DNA from: Melampsora larici-populina 98AG31
Lineage: Eukaryota > Basidiomycota > Pucciniomycetes > Pucciniales > Melampsoraceae
Length of the DNA: 53,981 nt
Direction of reading: 5' to 3'
NCBI RefSeq assembly: GCF_000204055.1
Contig: NW_006768859.1
Span: 1 to 53,981 of the forward strand
Shown: in pieces, positions 49,418-53,981 of the stretch
Numbering within the stretch: the first letter of the stretch is position 1
Layout of the letters: every line of letters begins with the position of its first letter
Notes under the pieces: model-generated
The model's input: the letters and a program-made list of their open reading frames with translations, nothing else
What the model was told of the DNA's origin: nothing
Database searches by the model: none
Translations under genes and position numbers: made by a program

Positions 49418-52380
49418 TTATCGTCTTTCTTCCGTCACTTCGTAAACCTGTTTCGTGGTCGCCCTCTTTAGGGTATTGTCCTGTGTATAAGAATGAAAAT
49501 GCATAAATCTTTTAGTTTGGAGAATGAAGTCTGCTAAAGCGGGGAAGCCTTTTGGAGTATCTAGTAATTTCTTGGCATTGTTCCAGTTGACCTTGATCTC
49601 TTCCTTTCGGAGGCGAGTTCTGAATTTTTTCCGGGCTTTTGAGTGTTTCCTACAATACAAAAGAAAATGTTCAGTGTTCTCTTTCAGCCCACAATGTGGG
49701 CACAGAGGTGAGTCAACTAGGTTACGTTTGAACAAGTGTTCATTCAAAGGGCTATATTTGGCTCTAAGCTGGAAGATCGCAGCCGCCCCACCTTTCTCCA
49801 TTCCTTGTAAACTTAATGAGATATCTTTAGGGTCTGTCTTAAAAGGATTTTTACCTGGTTTAAATACTAAATCTTTGATGTTAAAGTTTTCGTTAGTTCT
49901 TTCCTTCAAACTTCCTAAACTTGTGGGGATCGTTATTGCGTTCGGGTTGTTGTTTGCTGCACCTTTTGCTAATTCATCTGCTTTTTTGTTAAGTTCTATA
50001 CCTGTATGACCTGGAGTCCAGTAAAGTCTAATTTTTGCGTCAGTGGGGAGTCTGCGGATGTTAGTTTGTATTTTAATGATTAGATGTTGGCCTGATGTTT
50101 GTCTAGGCGCTTCGTGGATTAGTCTCAACACTCCTTGATTATCACTGAATATTGCAAGTTCTTTCAGTGGTGGTCTGTTCCGTCTGAAGAGTTCGTTAGC
50201 TAGTTCGGTTGCTTGGAAAATCCCCATGAGCTCAGCCTCGTGATTTGAGAAGTTGTGTTGAAAGTTGATTGATACTGTTTTATTCGTCGTTTCCGTTACC
50301 GCTGAGGCACCTCCTCCTTCTTCACTCACTGAACCATCTGTAAATATGATGAGTGCCTTCTTATTTGCTTCGTCTTCTACTTGTTTTGGAATTAATTCTG
50401 TCGCTTCATCTTTGGATTTGTCTAGGTTAATGACTTGGCCCAGATTAGTTGTCCATGGGGGGAAAGAATGAGCGTGGATTGTCTCCATCTCCTCTTCCAT
50501 TAGCAGTTTGAGATCTTGACTTCGTACTACATCTTGGATTGGTCCTTTGTGCGTTTTCGTTTGTAGCTTTAGTTCATGTTGGATGAAGATGTTTGTCGGG
50601 TGGTCTTGTGGTGCTGTAAGTCGTTTGAGAAGGAATTTATGGTGTCGCCTGGCTGCTATCAGCGTGAATGGGGTCATGTACGCGTCATGGGTGAGCATGT
50701 CGGTTGACGTTCCTTTGAATGCTCCTAGGATGATTCTATTTGCTGAGTTCTGTAATTGGGAGAGGATCTTATCAGCTTTGTTAAGGTTCTTTTCCGTGCA
50801 CCAAACTATACTTCCGTATAATATGCGCGGTAGTAGAATTGCTAGTGTTAGTTTCTTGACTTCTTTAGGCGATAGGCCTGAATAGCATTTGTTGAGCCGT
50901 TGTAGTTGGCCAATTGTAAATTCGCCTATCTTTTTCATTTGTTGAAGGTGATGGTTGAATAGGAGTTTGGTGTCAAACCAGACTCCAAGCCACTTAACTT
51001 CACTTTTTGGGTTTTAGTCGAGTGTCGCCAAAAGAGAACTCCGGGAAGGATTTTATCCTTTTGTTGGTGAAGTGGATGAGCTGAGCTTTTTTCCTATCGA
51101 AGATGGCCCCGTGAGTGTTGGCCCATCTTAGTGATTTGTTTGCTTGATCCTGTAATTTAGACATATTAGTTTCAAAGGACTTCGATGAGACAACGTGAAC
51201 CACGTCATCTATAAATCCAATGGATAGGTTGTTCGCTCTCGGTGACAATGGAGTTGAGCTTAGTAGAGATGAGTTGTAGATGATGTAGAGAATGACTGAA
51301 AGAGGAGATCCTTGGGGGAGGCCATTATCAATATTGAATTTGTCTGAGGTGAAATCTTGTAACCTAAGGTTTGTTGTTCTTTCTGTAAGGAAGCCATGGA
51401 TTTGTTGAATCAGGTACCTCGGGTAGTTCTGGACAAGGAGAGTGTTCATGAGTCTTTCACGGTGTACAGAGGGATACGCCGATTTCACGTCTAGGAAGAG
51501 GGCTGTTACCACTTCATCCTTTCGCCATTTTTCCTTAATCCATGAGGTGAGGATTATTAAGGCATCATCGGTTGAACATTGTCTTCTTCCACCCATATGA
51601 CCTTGAGCTAGTTTCTGATGTGTTTTGGTCCAGTGAGTAATTCGGTTCGTGACGATCTTTTCTAAGATTTTACCCAGACAGCTTAAGAGAGCTATCGGTC
51701 GGTATGAGTTAGGCTCTGAATACGTGTCTTTGCCGCTCTTCCTGATAATGATTGTGACTGCTGATCGCCACGCGTTGGGAAAATATCCTAGTCTGAAGCA
51801 GGCGTTAAAAATCTTGATCAATTCGTCTGTAATCGCTGGGCTAGCTAATTTGATAATTTCGTTCGAGATCTGGTCTCCTCCTTTGGCCTTTTGGTTTGGA
51901 AGTGAGTCGATCACCCTGTTTAATTCGTCTAATGTGATTGTAGGGAATTCAAAGGGAGGGTTCTGAATCGGGGGATTCCTAGCTTGGGTCAAGTCCGAGA
52001 GGTCTGCGTCGATATGGGCTACTGATGTGCCATAATAGAGTAATTTGGCCTGTTCTTCTTTTGTCGTGGCGATGGACCCATCTTCTTTCTTGAGTGGGGC
52101 TACTTCACCTGTGGCTTTCGTTTTGACAAATTTGAAGGCTTTAAAGGGAGTCGTTTCCTGAGCAGGATGCTAAGTATTTTTTCCAGTGATTTGATTTCGT
52201 ACGCATCACCTGCTCCTTGAAGAAGGTCTGCCATTCATCGTAGCATTTTCGAGCTTCGGGTGAGTTGGACCTGAGCCACCATTTTCTGGCACGGTTACGG
52301 TTTTTGAGGATCGGATTCAGGACATCTTTGTCCCACCAGCTCTTGTATTTGTTGATGTTAGTCTTGACTTTCTTTCCTTG
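49418..52380 (-). pseudogene. LINE ORF2: reverse transcriptase and RNase H, frameshifted
   Basis: Reading down the minus strand: the endonuclease end and linker (RARKWW, EARKCYDEW), PLKKEDGSIATTKEEQAKLL, then reverse transcriptase with SYRPIALLSCLGKILE, FLDVKSAYP, GLPQGSPLS and FIDD (catalytic Asp pair codons 51204-51209). RNase H follows with FTDGS, NHEAELMG, FSDNQ and YWTPGHTG...ADELAKG, then a C-terminal CPHCGLKENTEHFLLYC zinc motif. Two shifts break the frame: near 52145, consistent with a 2-nt loss between SGNDS and KAFKF; and near 51000, where an A5 run precedes TGA and the frame resumes one nucleotide later (EVKWLGVWF). RNase H after RT places it with the Tad1/I group. Confidence 0.88.
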
Positions 52381-52395
52381 GTTGTTGGCTGCTTC

Positions 52396-53012
52396 TAAGA
52401 TTCAGAATATTGGCAGCGCAACGAAATTTACGAGCCGAATTTCCGAGCCAAGTCGAGTCAAGCCAATTTCACACATCTGCGAAATACAGATACCTTTACG
52501 GATGACAGTAGTTTCACACGTCCCAAAGTAGGTGACTTGACAACGGCCTCTTCTGGAAAAGAAAACTATCGAACATATCCCAATCGAGATGTCCCAATCT
52601 AGCGAGCATGCGCATGCCTCCAGGCAGTTCTGCATGTCTCCTCCAGCGTTCTCGTTCAAAATAAAACTTTGCCCCATGTCAATTGCACTACTATTGCAGT
52701 TTGCAAACGTATTATGTGAGTTTGAAAAGAAAGGCAACACCGTGCCCAAACTATCAATGCCCTGCTGAAAGGATTGACGCAATCCAACGAACCGCATATG
52801 TATATACATACATGGAATTGAAAAAGATGACTTCCATTTCCCCAATGAATGTTGTAGCTGAGATTTTAGCCGCCGCCAAAACCATCCGAGCGCTGCTCAG
52901 AGGCTTGATTCTGCGTAACTTTAGTATCTTCAACACCTCCTGAACACCTCCTGCTCAATTCCCTCAATAAATCCCTATTATTGTCATACCTTGCGCTCGC
53001 CAATATATCACT
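52396..53012. other. Gap between LINE 5' end and KDZ-type gene
   Basis: No coding signal is supported here. The right end should be the promoter or 5' UTR of the gene starting at 53013. It contains a direct repeat of AACACCTCCTG. Confidence 0.45.
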
Positions 53013-53981
53013 ATGCTAGTCGTAGACCTCGTCAAAAAACTTGCCAAGTCTTACCCCGATACGCTCAGTACCCTCACTGTCAGCCAGCTTACCAAATTTA
53101 CAGCACTGTCTGCTGAATTTATCAACAGGACCGATGGTGTTTATGGACAATCACCCCACAAAGCGCCCATCGAGTTACTCACCCACAGCCTTGATCCCGG
53201 CCAAACCATGGCCACTTGGGCTAGACTTTGGAACGTGTTATACTATCACCTCCCAGACTGTGCATACGACACCAAAATTTTCGAAAAAAACGGCATTCCT
53301 TTCATCCATCGGCCCAAAGATGCACTCATCATTCCTGAGCGAACCATCAATCCACCTACCAAGCATTGCCTCTCCTGCACCACGGAGGCCCGTGGCGACC
53401 CAGTCACTCTTGACATTCGAACCCAAGTCTATGGGTACTTGTTTGATATTGGTGGCATTGAATCGATCCAGTCCTTTTCCGGTTACTGTCGTCGTAAGTA
53501 ATCATACTTGATACTACTTGTATGATGGCTGACAATGTATGATGGCGATCACTGGTTTGAACTTTGTAGAATGTAAGGTCACATACAGACCCTGTTACGT
53601 CCGTCGGGGTGATGTCCGTGAATACTACACCTTAGAAGAAGGTCATCCCAAAGATTTTTTTCAAGTAACTCGACACTACTTTATGACACATAGACTTGCT
53701 GATCACCTCAACCACCTGCAAGCTATTGGTGTGTAAGTCATTTTCGATAATTTCACTCACTCTGATGCAAGACGTTACCCATTCCCCTAAGGCTATATTG
53801 ACATCCACAATCCATGTTTTCCCAGAGTCAGCATATACAACCTTGTGATAATATATAATCGAGCACATGCGACCTTCAATAAATCTTACTCCAATGATTT
53901 TCGGCAAGCTAGATACACACGTCAGATCAGTCCCCACGTGATGTCTATATGAGTGGCTCTGTCTCGATTGATGCGAACCTT
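53013..53981 (+). CDS. CxC5/CxC6-like gene of a KDZ-type transposon (partial)
   Basis: Exons 53013-53493, 53570-53732 and 53826 onward join in phase and run off the right edge. The protein starts MLVVDLVKKLAKSYPD. It has a Cys cluster (CLSC), then YGYLFDIGGIESIQSFSGYC, then after the intron CKVTYRPCYVRRGDVREYY and FFQVTRHYFMTHRLADHLN. This Cys-x-x-Cys, Cys...Tyr, EYY...FQV layout is that of the CxC5/CxC6 clusters that accompany Kyakuja-Dileera-Zisupton transposases in basidiomycetes. I judged it from the pattern, without a search. The transposase core would lie beyond the window. The third exon has an in-phase TGA at its end near 53951, or a donor just before it. Confidence 0.65.

Larger units (their letters stand above)
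48905..52395 (-). mobile_element. 5'-truncated LINE (Tad1/I-like) with poly(A)
   Basis: The minus strand carries one element. It starts abruptly near 52395 inside the end of the endonuclease region (SWWDKDVLNPILKNRN), continues through reverse transcriptase and RNase H, and ends in a repeated 3' UTR with a 16-nt A run (T16 on the plus strand at 48905-48920). Truncation at the 5' end and a poly(A) tail are the hallmarks of target-primed reverse transcription. No target-site duplication was recognised. It lies next to the upstream side of transposase copy 2. Confidence 0.85.

Noticed and set aside
49524..50009. 161-codon plus-strand ORF
   Set aside because: It is antisense to the RNase H domain of the LINE.
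1..53981. CRISPR arrays, prokaryotic operons or bacterial regulatory sites
   Set aside because: The window is clearly eukaryotic, with spliced genes and no regularly spaced identical repeats with unique spacers.

Overview
This is a eukaryotic window. Its short GT-AG introns (about 65-90 nt), dense splicing, fungal gene set and transposons point to a basidiomycete. The AT-rich, transposon-laden intergenic DNA, the Tad1/I-like LINE and the KDZ-type Cys-cluster gene would suit a rust fungus (Pucciniales), but the species level is inference.

Layout. 1-1.2 kb is a GTAC-rich low-complexity tract with a small inverted-repeat element inside it. 1.2-3.2 kb has no ORF but carries a row of consensus splice donors on the minus strand. 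3.4-7.8 kb (minus) is a multi-exon transposase-like gene (copy 1). 8-12.6 kb holds remnants of other repeats, including a possible hAT fragment and a fold-back. 12.6-26.05 kb (minus) is a complete 15-exon gene for a giant HECT ubiquitin ligase of the HUWE1/Tom1 family (about 4,158 aa); every intron phase closes. 28.1-29.5 kb is a serine-rich unknown gene whose 3' end has been tandemly duplicated. 31.6-32.2 kb is a small three-exon membrane-protein gene ending in SDEL. 32.5-33.2 kb (minus) is a FUN14-family gene apparently frameshifted by a 25-bp tandem duplication. It is divergent from a Nup155/Nup170 scaffold nucleoporin gene at 33.6-39.1 kb. 39.8 kb is a tRNA-Phe(GAA) with a 9-nt intron. 40.8-42.1 kb is an unknown coiled-coil gene. 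43.7-48.4 kb (minus) is copy 2 of the transposase-like gene. 48.9-52.4 kb (minus) is a 5'-truncated LINE with a poly(A) tail, two frameshifts and a repeated 3' UTR. From 53.0 kb to the right edge is a CxC5/CxC6-like gene of the type associated with KDZ transposons.

The most notable system is the pair of roughly 1,350-1,416-codon transposase-like genes on either side of the conserved host block. They share five intron positions, a small N-terminal domain, a zinc ribbon and four motifs that resemble the P-element/THAP9 catalytic core. Each copy has one premature stop where the other keeps an arginine CGA codon, as expected from C-to-T change at CpG.

The host genes are housekeeping: ubiquitin-dependent proteolysis, nuclear pore scaffold, mitochondrial outer membrane and translation. 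I see no operon-like or cluster-like functional link between them. Everything here comes from reading the sequence; no database search was possible.
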